A DNA stretch of 64,000 bases from Hetaerina americana (Eukaryota > Arthropoda > Insecta > Odonata > Calopterygidae). The stretch is taken from assembly GCA_022747635.1 (NCBI GenBank), contig JAKTNV010000009.1, forward strand, positions 28,249,622 through 28,313,621, in the 5' to 3' direction. The notes beneath the pieces were generated by a model that searched no databases, was not told the origin of the DNA, and saw only the letters and a list, made by a program, of their open reading frames with translations. The translations under genes were made by a program, and so were the position numbers. This document shows, piece after piece, positions 1-12,104 of the stretch; the first letter of the stretch is position 1, and every line of letters begins with the position of its first letter.

Positions 1-206
1 CACATGAACACGGTACTTGATAGACCCCTTCGTATAGGTCTTTCGAGATTTTGTCCTTCGGTCCGGGGAGCGCGTCCGCTATTTTCTTGGTGCAGTTGAA
101 TCTTGTCACCACGTCGTGCTTTTTAAGGATTCTGGCTATCTTCTCGGATGTTCCCGATACGAAGGGGATAGTCGCGTATGCCTTTGGGTCCGGTATTGGG
201 TAAAAT
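1..206 (-). pseudogene. Penelope-like retroelement coding fragment (RT to GIY-YIG linker)
   Basis: Read on the minus strand from about 206 down to 1, one frame is open throughout and gives recognisable segments: IPFVSGTSEKIARILKKHD, then KKIADALPGPKDKIS, then LYEGVYQVPCSC at the window edge. The step from a 'SGTSEKI..IL..H' linker through 'LPGPKDK' to 'GVYQVPCSC' is characteristic of Penelope-like elements, where it joins the reverse transcriptase to the C-terminal GIY-YIG endonuclease. The endonuclease itself would lie beyond the left edge. Upstream, above about 230, coding character stops, so this is a 5'-truncated copy. There is no internal stop in the visible part, so decay cannot be judged. 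A distant relative of this class is the only plausible alternative. Confidence 0.82.
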
Positions 207-599
207 TGATTTGCCAAGATCAGAAATCGTTTTATTTATTATTATTAGTATTAGTTGGTCTACAGGTTATGGTTATCTTTCGATGAAGCCTGGCGAGACG
301 CAAACATACCTAAACTTCGCCTAGGCGATACTATGCCCATAAATCTTGGATTACAATAAGCCATTTGTTATTCAACAGACTTCCTTCCTCTCTTCATTTC
401 GTCCAACACGCTTGACAGTGGCGGTGGGGCAACACCATCTCCTGCTATTTCGAAATTTTCCGGTTCAGTTCCTCCCTAGGAGGGTTTTCCACCATTTACA
501 GCTTGGGTAATTGTGATTGCTCTTTTTTTTCAAGTTAAAAACTGTATTATAAAATACTACATGAGGATTTGTATCTGTGAGCACTTAATAAAATAATGA
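207..599. other. Unassigned spacer
   Basis: I see no coding frame here. A short ATT/TTA-rich run lies near 231-252, immediately 5' of the Penelope-like fragment on its coding strand. Nothing else is recognisable. Confidence 0.5.
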
Positions 600-795
600 C
601 ACTATTATAAATAATCTCTCCCTGCCTCGACTATTCCCATTCAACAACCTCTCCTCTACGACAGCCTTCAATAATCCATTACCGCTTAGCATATCTCCTG
701 CATCCACTTTTTCTTCCTTTTTCAAACATCTCCCAGCAAACTCCTTCAATTTCTATGCCTATTATTTCATCGTTTGTTTTTTTCAGCCCATTTTA
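600..795 (-). mobile_element. LINE (non-LTR retrotransposon) C-terminal tail, decayed
   Basis: On the minus strand one frame reads GNGLLKAVVEERLLNGNSRG, which matches the 'G(D/N)GLLKTV(I/M)EG(R/K)...GRGR' region near the end of many insect LINE ORF2 proteins. Just upstream, other frames read like 'KRKKKWM', so frameshifts have accumulated. No upstream reverse transcriptase is visible, which fits the usual 5' truncation. The family is not determined. Confidence 0.65.
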
Positions 796-799
796 TTGT

Positions 800-1648
800 T
801 TCCATATTTCTTCACACGTACTCATCAGAAGTCTCAAATCGACGTTTATTCTCAGTCTTTTTTAACACGGAACACCTATTGATACGAGTTTGAATGAAAA
901 GTAAGGGTCGGCGACGTGAAAACAGTCCCTGGATCAGAAAAGCCTCTTGAGCTTTCACAAAAAAAAATTTGATTCGTTGGTTGAAAATAATGAAAATGCA
1001 TCGTAAAGTTTGACAGGAGGTGCCATTTCGCATCAATTAGAACGTGGGGATTATGGTACAAGTCTTTGGTGCTCATGGAAGGAAAAGTTTACAAACCTTA
1101 TTCACTGAAAGTTGAAATCGGATCAGACACATTCACGATAAATTTTTTAAATATTCAGAATGCAACCGAATAAAGGTAGGGTTTAAATGGATTCAAGTTG
1201 AATTCTGAATCTTAAAATCAACCTACTTTATTTGAAAAAAATAATAATGATCATTGATAGTTTCTTTTTAATTGTTCTTTTTAACTTTTATTGAACAGGT
1301 ATACAGTCAGGATAGATCTTTATTAGAGTTTATTTGATGTACTCACAGTGGGAATAATGCACAGATTCGGTGATATCAGCCTAAAACATGTGGAAGTTCA
1401 CGCACAAAAAATAAGGAACACTTATGCTAAAGTGCACTCTTATGCTAAAATTTTATTCAGGCACGATACAACTAGTTACAACGTAAAGATATTATCATCG
1501 CGGACGAAAAAATACAGCAGCCAACGGAGGGCCGCATACCCCTCTGCAGAGGGAAGTGAAGGAAGCCGGTAAAGCAGGGAACTCTTTTCCATACTTTCAC
1601 ATACTCTTTCTCTCTTTCATAAATTCCTTCCCTCCATAGAGATGCATA
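800..1648. other. Unassigned AT-rich spacer
   Basis: Short open frames occur on both strands (for example 812-1036 minus and 1348-1572 plus), but none shows a domain, signal peptide or convincing splice context. The stretch ends at the TA target of the first mariner. Confidence 0.5.
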
Positions 1649-1650
1649 TA

Positions 1651-2203
1651 CAGGGTTCGTCCGGAAAATAAGTGTACTGACTCCTGGGCTGGGCGCGCCG
1701 CTCCAGGCGCGCCCAGCACCGCCCTGACGGGCTGCGATTGGAGGGGGGTATGTTGGCAAGCGACGCTGAAAAAGGCAGTCGGCTCTGACCTGTGGTGTAG
1801 TGAGGAGCTCTGTTAACGCGAACCTCCACGCTCGACTTACTATACGTCACGGAACGCGATGCCGAAGCAGCGTTATTCCATCAATTTTGCGGTAAAGCTT
1901 GGGAAATCGTCTACCGAAACTGTCGGTATGATTAACCAGGCTTACGGGGAGTCAGCCATGTCCAGAAACATGATCTTTCGGTGGCACAAGATGTTCGTGG
2001 AGGGCAGAGAAGAGGTCGACGACGAGTCTTCGAGAGGTTCCCGATGATGCCTTCGCGGGAGCGTTCCAGGAATGGGAACGCCGCTGGAACAAGTGTATCG
2101 ACTTACAAGGGTCCTATTTTGAGGAATATTAGCTTAAGATATGTAAAAGTGTAATAAATTTTTTTTCCTGAGCTCAGTACACTTATTTTCCGGACGAACC
2201 CTG
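1651..2203 (+). mobile_element. Internally deleted mariner, 553 bp, perfect TIRs
   Basis: The element is bounded by TA dinucleotides at 1649-1650 and 2204-2205, the expected mariner target duplication. The terminal inverted repeats (1651-1680 and 2174-2203) begin CAGGGTTCGTCCGGAAAATA and match perfectly over 30 bp. Inside are the start of a transposase and its last residues; the middle, with the catalytic domain, is missing. Complete mariners are about 1.3 kb. Perfect repeats suggest a fairly recent insertion, mobilised in trans by an intact relative. The interior next to the left repeat is GC-rich (1681-1745). Confidence 0.95.
1859..2132 (+). pseudogene. Mariner transposase remnant: N-terminal HTH joined to C-terminus
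   Basis: The 62-residue frame 1859-2047 begins MPKQRYSINFAVKLGKSSTE and continues through a mariner-type helix-turn-helix, with FRWHKMFVEGREEVDDE at about residues 40-56. It stops just after the first HTH. In another frame, 2046-2132 reads AFQEWERRWNKCIDLQGSYF and ends at TAG 2130-2132; this is the usual mariner C-terminal 'W.kRw.kCI...G.YFE' motif. The deletion therefore removed the second HTH and all three catalytic aspartates and changed frame. The product could at most be a short DNA-binding peptide. Only the encoded relatives elsewhere in the genome could supply transposase. Confidence 0.92.
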
Positions 2204-2205
2204 TA

Positions 2206-5200
2206 TCCCTACGCCTGTTCTTTTAAAAATGGCGAAACTAAAGATCACCCCTATGCGTTCCAACTAGTGTTACCCGCAGGAAGTAGTAGCGTAATAATGC
2301 ATAGTGTTCCTGTAATCGTAGATGACAGCTTTTTCGATTCTTTATTCGAAATGATAAACACTATATTTTGCCATTTTTATTGTACCCTTAAGCAAAAAAA
2401 CCTTAATAAAGGAAATGCATTTGACGTGAAAATTTTAAATGAAGTTTTGGTAAAAAAAATGGGAATCACTATGCTGATATTTTTCCCAACCTAACGCACA
2501 TAATCTATACATGGTGTACTGTATCTTCCTCCCTCTTTCTCACATATCCAATCTTTCCAATACCAACGATAGACTGGTATATTTCGATAAATCATCAGCA
2601 GCTCATCCCGCATTGCATTCCACCTTCTCACCTACCAGCATCTTCCTCTCAATTACCAAAACCAACAGTTAACTATTTGCCCTCTTCCTCCATCCAACTC
2701 ATTTTCTTTATGTTTCTCTGAAAACCATCACTAATTTCTTCGTTCAGTGTTTTGTCCGATTCATTATAGTTTACCTGTAAGTAAACGACTATTTCCATAT
2801 ATTCAACAGATTCAGGCGAGATGTAATGGAAGTTCGTCATTATGAGAAAAAAATTTGCACTTTTGCACAGATTTAATCTGAAGAAAAGTGCACATTTGTT
2901 TCTCATAACTATTCATATGGTGAGAAATTTCATCACGACCATGAATTTAATATATTGTATTAACTTAATATATTCCTGATTTTTTTATTATGTCCTATTT
3001 GATTAAAGTCAATATGCAAGTAGCTAGCATATAAAAGAATGATTTGGTTCGATAAGGTTTTTGATCAGAATGGCTTGGGTTAGGTTTGTTCAGACTAATA
3101 TCAATAGGGAATTGTAGCTTCAGTAGAAATTTTCATTCCAAATTTAAGTCCAGACCATATGAAGAGGAAGCTATAGTCTTCCGAATGAGGCAATGTATAT
3201 TACCTGTTCATAAATTGAGCATAAGATGATCGAGAGAGTGAAACGGCTCCCGCTCATGGACCGACCTGTCTATATCGAAAGGGTTCGGGGTAATTTGTGA
3301 ATTAAAAATATGGCATTAGTCTCTTTGTTTTTCAATAAACTTGTTAATATTTTAGTTAACTTATTAACTTGGGTGTTTGCAATTGTGTCAGCTTTTATAT
3401 TAATCATTGTTAAAAGTCGGATATTAAGGCTACGAAGACCTGTTTTCGGATTGATGCTAAATGAGTATATAATCGGAAATATCTAATTAGTAATTTTATA
3501 TCAGTGCGTGTGACGTTAGTTACGAGCGCTCCTGAATGATATTACGAAAAAAGATGAAGTGATTATCATTAAGGGTTAAAGTTCACCCCATGGTATTTGA
3601 GCTTAATTGATGCCTTTTTTCTTAAAAGACTTTTCAAATACCTATCGAAATGTTTCAGAATGTACCGAATGAATACATTTAGCATGGCAAGGGAGTACTT
3701 AGAGAGGCCATACCGTATTATGAATTCAACGAAGGTAAAAAATTTAAAGGATAATGTTTTCAATATTCAGGAGACTTAGGGGAGGCGAATGGGTTTTATT
3801 AGCGTCCCACACCAAACCCCAGTGAATTCGCTTATTGTCCCTATCAGGGCTACTAGCTCAGGGAAAATTTCCGACTCTCCTCCTCTAAGCCACTAGCCTC
3901 CTTCTTCCACTCTTTAAACCTATTTCCCGTGAGTGAATATCCTCAATTATCAATAGTTTTTTCAATTAACTGTTTTTAAAAATCATCAGCAATAATATTA
4001 ATTCCTTCCTTCGATTAATAGGAAGAGAGGACATCAAAGTCGGACAATTAAAATACGTTTTTATTATCAAATATACATTACATGTTTTATTGCTTAATAG
4101 GACCTAATTTTACATCTTTTAACTGCAGGAAATTTATCTTAACAGCTCTTTCAACAATGTAGAGATAACCTTTACTCATTACAGATGCTTATTCTTCTAT
4201 CGTTTTAAAAAACATTTGGAAAACTCTTTTATGCTAATTATCAATCTTCCAGTAACGTTGAACAAACTTAATATTGTCAAAGTGGGCATGAACGATAGCA
4301 CAGTAACTTGAGGAAAATTGGCGAATAAATTAAGACTGCGTGGCATCAAAATTACTTCATCTACTCGATTCCAAGAATTAACGTCACATGGTGCTTTTGC
4401 AGCAATTTTTGACATCGATTTACGGCTGAGGCTATTTCACATCCTAATTAAGACTCAATTTTGAGTCACCACCCTTTGCTCATCGCATTCACACCCAGGG
4501 AACTCGATTTCGGGATTTCAGGATTAGTCGACAGAGAGAGGACGTTATCAACGTGGGTCGTTGGACCTTCCTACAGAATAAAGCAGACCTGTATAATTCC
4601 TCCGCGACACCATCAACAACAATTACGCTTCTTAATTGATTTTTTAAGATTTGATAATTACTCTACCACGGGAGTTACGCAAATACCAAGTATAAGATTT
4701 ACCCTGGATTTAGTAAGATTTCTCACGTATAGTATACGTGGATGATTAGCACAGGTTAAAACTTTGAAACGGGAGAAATCCCGTTAGTTAATCTATCAGG
4801 AGTCCTATCTTCTCATCATGCTTGCAAAAATAAACCAATTTACTCGTAGCAAATATTCATAATTATGATTGTGAACTTTAAGAATTAATAAAAATAACAA
4901 TTATATATATAACACATAGACCAACTGTCCCAGGATGACAGACAGATGAAAATTAAATAATTCTAACAATGTGATATTTGAAATACACATCTGGTACTAA
5001 AACGCGTAAGGAGAATGCCTTTTCTATTGCGAAGTCTTATCAGCGAAAAGTGTGTCGTTTCCACAAAAAATCGAATTCATGAAAAAATTTTCTTATCGTC
5101 GTGTAGTTTGCTGCTCTTTATATGTACCCATTTTTTCAGACACTCTTATGAGTCTCATACCCATTTGTAATTAACTCCTTATGCATTAAAAGATTTTTGG

Positions 5201-5820
5201 GACACCGTTTCTTAATGTCAAGTCACACAACAATATATTTCCATTGCGGGTTAAATGATTCATTTCAATCCCAAAAAACAATTTGGAAATTTTAAATACA
5301 ATGTTAAATTTTGCGAAAAGTTCATTTACATTCTTGTAGTCCTCGAGTGAAGGTTGAAATTTACAATTTTACACTACAAAAAAATTATTTAGTAGTTTTA
5401 TTGACGTTTAATATAACAAAAGAGAACATGAAATCTTTCATGAATGGAAGGGGTACATTTGCACGTACAACGTAGCCGAAAATATTTGCGCAACCCCCTT
5501 CGTCGATGATTGCGAGACTACTTCTAACCCAACTAATCTCGCTCTCTAAACTCACCCCGAAATGTAAGAATTTATTCTCAGCCACAAAAGCGAGGAATAA
5601 TTACGAGTAGATGGATCAATATTGAAGGTGGTCTTCGGGGATGATTGCATTTTCCGATAATACGTTCGAAATCTAACTATTCAATGTAGTTGGAGCGCTA
5701 GGATATCTGAAAAATTACGAAAATAAAAGGGGGGTGCCTAAGATCAAAATAAACATAGACGCCGGTTACTTTGAAGAAACCCAACTTAAATCATGTCAGT
5801 CAACGTAGGTTTGATAGGTG
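2206..5820. other. Unassigned AT-rich spacer
   Basis: This stretch holds many short frames on both strands, the longest 94 codons (4461-4745). I recognise no domain and no exon chain. Minus-strand sequence at 2520-2760 faintly resembles a LINE tail but is too weak to call. Confidence 0.5.
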
Positions 5821-5824
5821 AGAA

Positions 5825-6042
5825 TATAGCTCTCTACGTCATAACTACTTTTCACTTTGTGTGAAATAAGATGGGCAACTGTTTTCTCTCTATGCCGACT
5901 GTGTTTTCCAAGTAAGATCTTGGGCCCAAAAAATTACAGTGCTTTTATGAATCTGGAAGTCTTCAAAGTGCAGGGATCGAAACAGGGTCTTTCAGTCAGT
6001 ATTCGAATGTCCTACCTACTAGGCTAATACACCCCTTTGAAG
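5825..6042 (-). mobile_element. tRNA-derived SINE, family 1, copy A
   Basis: On the minus strand, 6026-6015 reads TAGCCTAGTAGG, a perfect RNA polymerase III box A, and 5983-5973 reads GTTTCGATCCC, a good box B, 31 nt further on, as in a tRNA. The following body (5960 down to about 5888) contains GTAATTTTTTGGGC and CTTGGAAAAC, which recur in copy B near 12.3 kb. It is not a functional tRNA: no acceptor stem closes around the boxes. The 3' limit is uncertain because similarity to copy B fades below 5888. Confidence 0.68.
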
Positions 6043-6539
6043 GAAAAGCGTTTTCAAATATGCCTCAATGGATAATGAAAACACAATTTTATACAGAAAT
6101 ACTGGCGACTAAAGCTATGCATAGACCTCGCGTTCATACCTGAACCTTATCAATCATCTAATGCCCCACATAATTTTCTTGGTCGAATCACGTAGAACCA
6201 TCATAAAAAGTGCATCAGATTGTTTACAAGATAAAAGCACTTATTTGTACCAGTATTATATTTTATTATCCTGATAATACTTTGCTCATCCTATGACTGG
6301 ATCGTTCTAACTTCCATTTCCACTAAATGAGGAAGATGTTTAATCATTTATTTTAATGAGGTTGTTACATAGCAAAATAATAAAGGAAAATCTCATTATG
6401 ACCAACGTTATGGTTATCTGAAGCTTATAAAAATTTGCTTAAAAGTTTATTTGATAAATATCAAATAATCTTTAACGTGTGGAATAGTTTCTCCAGGCCC
6501 ATGATGAAATAAAATTTGGGAAGATGAATTATGTGCTTG
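6043..6539. other. Unassigned AT-rich spacer
   Basis: No coding, RNA or repeat signature is recognised here. Confidence 0.5.
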
Positions 6540-7190
6540 TTTCGTGAGGCCCGAGGTAAAAGCGATTCCCCTACCACCGTTTCCTCAGCCTCGTCCCTCT
6601 CCTAATGAATATTCTACATTCTACCATGTTCCCAAACGTCCGTATCCTTCCCAAACCCTTCTCTCCCTCCCTCTCTCTCTCTCACCCCTCATTCCGTCTC
6701 GCCATAAAGTTTCCCCCTCCCATCGTCCTCCGAAGGACTGGCTCGGGGGGTTAAAATTCGGGAGCATAACGCAAGCGATGCGACGGCGTAACACAAAGGG
6801 CCAATTCTTGCCTCCCACGATGCGGGCGAGGTGGGGACGAGAGAATAGAGGGCGGTAGGGTAGGGGGAGGGGGATAGGCAAGGTTGAGTGGGTCGGAAAA
6901 GGGGCGATTTTTTTATATTTTTAAAGGGTTACCGCGTAGCTTAAATTCATTAGGGGTTGGGGTGTAGGAGGAATTCGCGGGTGACGTGATGGAGCAGAAC
7001 CCCGGAAGAGTTTTAACTCGACCGCGCGGGAAACTGTGGAGTGAGATCCGTTATAGGGTGAGTTGTAAGGGTTGAGGGAAAAGGGAGAAGTTGGGAGATT
7101 TAAGGGGCCAAGGGACATGAGAGGATAGATAAATAAATATCTAGGTAGACATCTTTTCCACCACGGAAGAGATCGATGCAATCTCTCCCG
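6540..7190. other. GC-rich, strand-asymmetric block with G-quadruplex motif
   Basis: This block is pyrimidine-rich on the plus strand at 6640-6730 (CCTCCCTCTCTCTCTCTCAC) and then switches to G-rich sequence. At 6850-6873 four G-runs are separated by loops of 5, 2 and 1 nt, a canonical G-quadruplex pattern on the plus strand. Frames of 104 (6544-6858 plus) and 86 codons (6621-6881 minus) overlap on opposite strands; this is expected of stop-poor GC-rich DNA, so I do not call a gene. It may be regulatory or an old GC-rich insert. Confidence 0.45.
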
Positions 7191-8189
7191 TTTAAACGTC
7201 TAGCCAAGAGATTTATTCTCAAATAAGTACGACAAAACCTTCAGCTTAAGGAACTACATCAAATAGCTATTCAAGATGAAAATGGAATTGCTAATTATTT
7301 GTGCACATTTGGTCTGTTAATAATGCATACATAAACTTGGTATTCAGAAAGCCCGGACTACGATAAGTGAGTGGAGAATAATCTACACCAGTTATGTAAC
7401 GTGAGCATCAACGTTTACCTAAATGATAAATGCAATAATACCTGTAATTCATATTATTTCAAATAATGGAATTGAGGTTAACTATAGCTACTACTTTACT
7501 ACGAAATCTAAGTGCGCAATACTTTTCAAATCATGAGAGATAACCTAATAATAACAAGAAGAAGAATAAAACAAGCGTTTGGTAAAACAATGGCAACAAT
7601 TTAGGTTACTTAGTATTTAAGAAATGATATCCCTCCTCATGGAATTCGTTGGCAGCATCCTAATCCTTTATTTTTCGAGGTAAGAATGGCATCTTAAATA
7701 TCCCGATCCTACACTTGATCCTTCTAATCTAATTTTAATGATATCCGACCGTATTCTACCTTCCCCACCGTATTATCCTACCACATTACGATGGGCCTCA
7801 TGGTTGTCAGCATAATCACAGAGGAGACCCAAATCTTTGAGGAGATTCCATCTGTAAGTTAACACTCCGTTGAGTGAATCCCAACCCAGTACCTAATAAC
7901 ATGGATATGATCCTAAAGTTAGCATTAAAACGAGGAAAAGATTTTCCGATGGAAATACTGTATGTATTTAAATGTTTCTATGCTCCGATCTATGGTTCTA
8001 ATTTTATCCGGGCGGTATTAGCTATCGATACAACGTGAGAGGCCCTAATTATTCTATCGGAGCCTCAAGGAAATTAGAGCATTGTGTGGCTTTCTAAAAG
8101 GTCTTCGTCTCGCTTCTTCTCTTCTTTTTTCGGGGGTTCTCCCATCCTCTCAGTCTTAAACGAATCGTAACGTAACACTGAAGCTACAA
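7191..8189. other. Unassigned spacer between two GC-rich blocks
   Basis: AT-rich sequence with no recognised coding or repeat content. Confidence 0.5.
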
Positions 8190-8935
8190 TTGTCCGAAGA
8201 CAGTGGCCAAGGCTTAGGGATAAAGTGGAACCGTCCCCTGCTAAGCCTTGCGATTGTTTCCCTTAAACCTCTGGAACAAGACGTGAGGATGAATAAATGG
8301 GAGTGGACAGTGGATGAAGGGGATAGCGGCCATCCACTTGCTGGATGCCCACCTTCGGATCGCCGTGATGAGGCTATTGTAGTCGTATGGGATCGTAACT
8401 ATCTCACTCGCCCCCCACCCTCCCACCATCCCATCACCGAACCCCCTCTTCCGCCACCCTTTGAAATTGCACCGGAAATTCTTCCTCTCCCTCCCACACC
8501 CTTCCGCCATCCAGGGCCCGGGAGGGAAACGCAAAGGGATGGTGCGCGAGGGGTCGTCCGTTATTCTCCCTCCCTGCAATATTTTTTCCCATCCCTCTCG
8601 ACTCCTGTCTCCCTGTGTGGGGGCGGGCGCCGGATATTTACGCCCCGCGCGCTGCACGGGGTGAAGATTGGTGGGGGGTGTGTGGAAGCGGCCATTATGC
8701 CCGCTCCAAAGCCTGGATCCAGCCGTCCTCGAAGCCCATCGGGTCTTTGTTGGGGCGAATGCTGTGATCTCACTGTGCGTCGACTTTCCCTCGTCCACGT
8801 ATCTCCCTCCTCCGTCAAACTACCACGCCCACCCAACTCCTTCCCTCCTCTCCTTCAAGCAACACGGAAACTCCGGGCTTAAGTTTCGCGATATCTGGAA
8901 TTTTGCAAATCTTCATCCGGACTGGTAGTTTGTGG
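8190..8935. other. GC-rich block, open on both strands, with G-quadruplex motif
   Basis: The plus strand is open for 230 codons (8190-8882) and the minus strand for 185 codons (8241-8798), with further overlapping frames of 67-91 codons. The plus frame is rich in Pro, Ser and Arg and has no recognisable domain, signal peptide or hydrophobic core. At 8411-8432 the minus strand has four G-runs with loops of 5, 1 and 1 nt, a strong G-quadruplex motif. The openness is most simply explained by high GC, but this is the longest frame in the window. A CpG-island-like promoter or an unrecognised exon are alternatives. Confidence 0.4.
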
Positions 8936-8949
8936 GCAAGTATCTACAT

Positions 8950-9005
8950 ATGTAGACTACCCCCCAAGCCGTCACAAGGACGTGTGGCAGGGAGTATTAG
9001 GTTAC
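8950..9005 (-). mobile_element. LINE 3' terminus (stem-loop type)
   Basis: The minus strand reads CTCCCTGCCACACGTCCTTG followed by GTGACGGC and GGGGGGTAGT. This matches the conserved 3'-terminal hairpin seen at six other loci here (11.9, 32.7, 32.9, 36.55, 36.88 and 62.75 kb). Only the untranslated end is recognisable, and the sequence above 9005 has no readable reverse transcriptase. Confidence 0.5.
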
Positions 9006-11920
9006 CAGCCATACTATACCTAATAAAATACTTCAAATAACACAAGGAAACCCGTGACGACCGGACACCATTCATGCAAAACCCGCAACACACAGTGTAA
9101 CTGCTGCACTGTAAGTAACTACTCCATTGAGCGAAGAATACAGCTAAGGAATCCCATTAAAAAGGCGGGCTAACATGCTCCGCAGTTATCAGCTATCAGT
9201 TAGCATTCCATTCATTCATAAGTAAAAATTCACAATTGAATTAAGACAACAAAATTTATTCACACAAAACTCCTCCACCCAGTCAAATGGAGCGTGCTGG
9301 GTGGGGCAAGGACTCCATCACTAAGTGAGTTGAAAGGGGATGTAACTTGCGTGCTCCTATTTTTGCCATTGTCTCCCAATTACCACATTAGTGTTTTCCC
9401 TTGAGTTTTATAGAAAAACAGTATGACATTTTGGACGATTACATGGTATTCTGTAACTGAAGTAATGGTTGAAACTGACTTTATTGAAAAATAATCCTTA
9501 ACACTTGTGTCAATATTTCTTTCTAATTACCCATATATTAATATTATTTATTACTAATTATGATTATCAAGACTATCAGCATAAATAGAAGAATTATTCC
9601 TACAAGGCATTGGAAATGTGTATCCTAGTTATTTTTCTTATGTCATATGACGAAGAAGTTTCAGGTGTTTGTTACTTGAGAAGCAGAATCAGCATTGGTG
9701 AACATAGCAGAAAGTAAAAAAATATATTTCCCATGGAAATGACTACATTTTCATTAAATAAAGGTCCATCAACAGACAATAAATAATCTAGGAATAAGAA
9801 AACACTAATTTGAAAAGTATATCTTGACAGAACAGGGAAGATTAAAATCATTGTAATTTAGGGGTACAAAAAAATGATGGAAATCAAATGAACTTTTTCA
9901 GCGTCTAACGAAGAGATTATAGCATGAAAAATGAAAAGAAAGAAGCTTGATTAAAAATTCAGAATTAGTGAAGATAGCTAATCGGGTATATTCGAATATG
10001 CTATCGCCGGAAGAAGGAAGTTTCCGAGGTAAACGTAAACGGATAAATTTTCAGAAGAAGATTCACGATTAAGATAAATGCAACAAATAATGAAAGGCTT
10101 TAAAGAAAAATGTCTGAAGACCGACGAGATTAGCTTAGAGGAAATTTGAGTGAATATTTGGGTCAAACTAATGATACACTGGGAACAATTTGAGTGCTTC
10201 AACGAAAGAACATTGAACTATAATCCTTTGGCTACCTTGCAAGATAAGATATAAACACATAGGTAAACACGTTATCGCAAGCTATCTTCCCAAAATTTCC
10301 TCTTACCTTTCATTAAACCTTAATACATTTAGCCGTTCAATATTACTATGTGTTTTTGGTTACGAAAATATGGGCTCGTTTTATTGCTGCATTGTGTGTC
10401 GAATTCAGATAAGGTATTTGATATGAAATATTAATTCCTTGTCCTCTCTTTATAAAAAAGGAATCTATATTGTTCCGTAATCGATGCCCTTCTAGCTGCT
10501 ACGTCGTCTGAGGATCCTCAATTTTGGCGGCGAGAATATAATGAAAATCATTATTTCTAATCATCTCCCGTGTGTTGCCGGCCTATAAAAATCTTACACC
10601 ATCCATGGGATTTGAATTAACTAATGAACGTGCCTTTCATCAGGCTTGAGAAGATTGCAGTTTCAGGCTTCATTGAAAACCTAACCTTCTTTAGCCCGTA
10701 AATGAAATTTTCTAGCGCATAAAATTTGCCACTCATGGTCACAGACTAACCCGGTAATTCAAGCTTATAATTATCTCATAAGCCGTACTTTACGGTTTGA
10801 TTCCTAAAAGAAGTTAATTCGCAATTTATGAGACCATAATACTACTTTGATTACTCCATGGATGCAGCACAGGATATAATTATAGAATTATTCATGAAAT
10901 TTCGCTATAAATATTGATTAATAAATAATTGGTATAATATTTTTTCACAAATGGCCAAATGTAAAGCTGCCTTTATCGTATTTTGCCGCATAATATTGAC
11001 CCCGACTTCTTTTACACATTTCCTCATTTACCTTAACTCTATTTATCCTTGAGTTACCCCAATCCTAGATAGCCTTGCTTAACGATAGAAAAATAACTAT
11101 CACACAGTTTTAAATAAAATTTTATAACGTTTTCAGCGATAAAAACGCCTACGCGAAAATTGAATATTTTTCTTTCCTTTACACTTTCATGATTTCCCTA
11201 TCAAATCAAGTGATCGTCTCTGCTTTTTGATTGACAATTAAGGAGTGAGTTTGGAAATATACTTTCTTAGTATAAAATAAATTTTATTTTTTAAAATTGG
11301 GATTTAGCAGAAGAGATGTTGAGTATGTGGAAAGTGGGTTAAAGAGAGATCTAACCTATCGTTAGTTAGGTCTCATTAAATTAGGGTCATGTGCTGTGTA
11401 GATGATATATATTAATAAAAGGTTATCATGATAAACCTATCAGCGTATCTAGATGAGAGAAACTAAATTAGTAGTCACTCACAGAGCAAAGGTTAAGTTA
11501 CAGATTAAATTTCTTGCAGAAATTGAAAGCTAGCCTCTTAATCGATGATGCTTAAAATATAGTAGCCCCATTTAACTGCGGCATAAGAGACCATGTAATT
11601 TTGATTTGAGAGATAAAGTGTATAATCGACAAATTTCATTTTTTAATTTTTTCCGTTAACGACAAGGGATTAGAATAGCTGAAAGCGACTGCATGGGAAA
11701 AGTATTTTTTTTCTAAGTAGCCTAGTATTTTGTCATTATTTCAAATAATTCTTATTTTATTACTCCTTTTGTTACCAGTTGCTCGTTTTGAATGCCCAGA
11801 GAAAAAACTTAGAATTAGATACTACCATGCATGTACCTGTGGTAACATTATTTGAAACAATCGACATAATTAATGTTAAATGATAATTAAGAAAAACTTA
11901 CATTTTGATGTTACGTGCCT
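9006..11920. other. Unassigned AT-rich spacer
   Basis: The first 100-200 bp may be the decayed 3' region of the LINE ending at 8950. The rest holds short frames only and no domain I recognise. Confidence 0.5.
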
Positions 11921-11924
11921 GGTG

Positions 11925-11990
11925 TTGTAGCACCCCATACAGCACACCCTTACTGTGGCAGGGTATTATGTATAATAGAATCTAGGGTCA
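11925..11990 (+). mobile_element. LINE 3' terminus (stem-loop type)
   Basis: The plus strand reads CACACCCTTACTGTGGCAGG and then GTATTATGTATAATAGAATC. Order and spacing match the copy at 62.75 kb, which ends in GTATTATGTAGATG. The upstream coding region is not readable. Confidence 0.5.
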
Positions 11991-12104
11991 TAGTAGTAAC
12001 AAAATAGGGCGATGTCACAATAAAAAAAGGTTGCTCGGCATCGTTAACCATCTTACTCATAGTCACTTCTTGTGGATGGGTTTCGATCGGAATCTAATGT
12101 CCTA

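Noticed and set aside
2520..2905. Possible LINE tail on the minus strand
   Set aside because: Only short, unordered resemblances (KKMSWMEEEGK, RDELLMIYRN); not enough to separate from chance.
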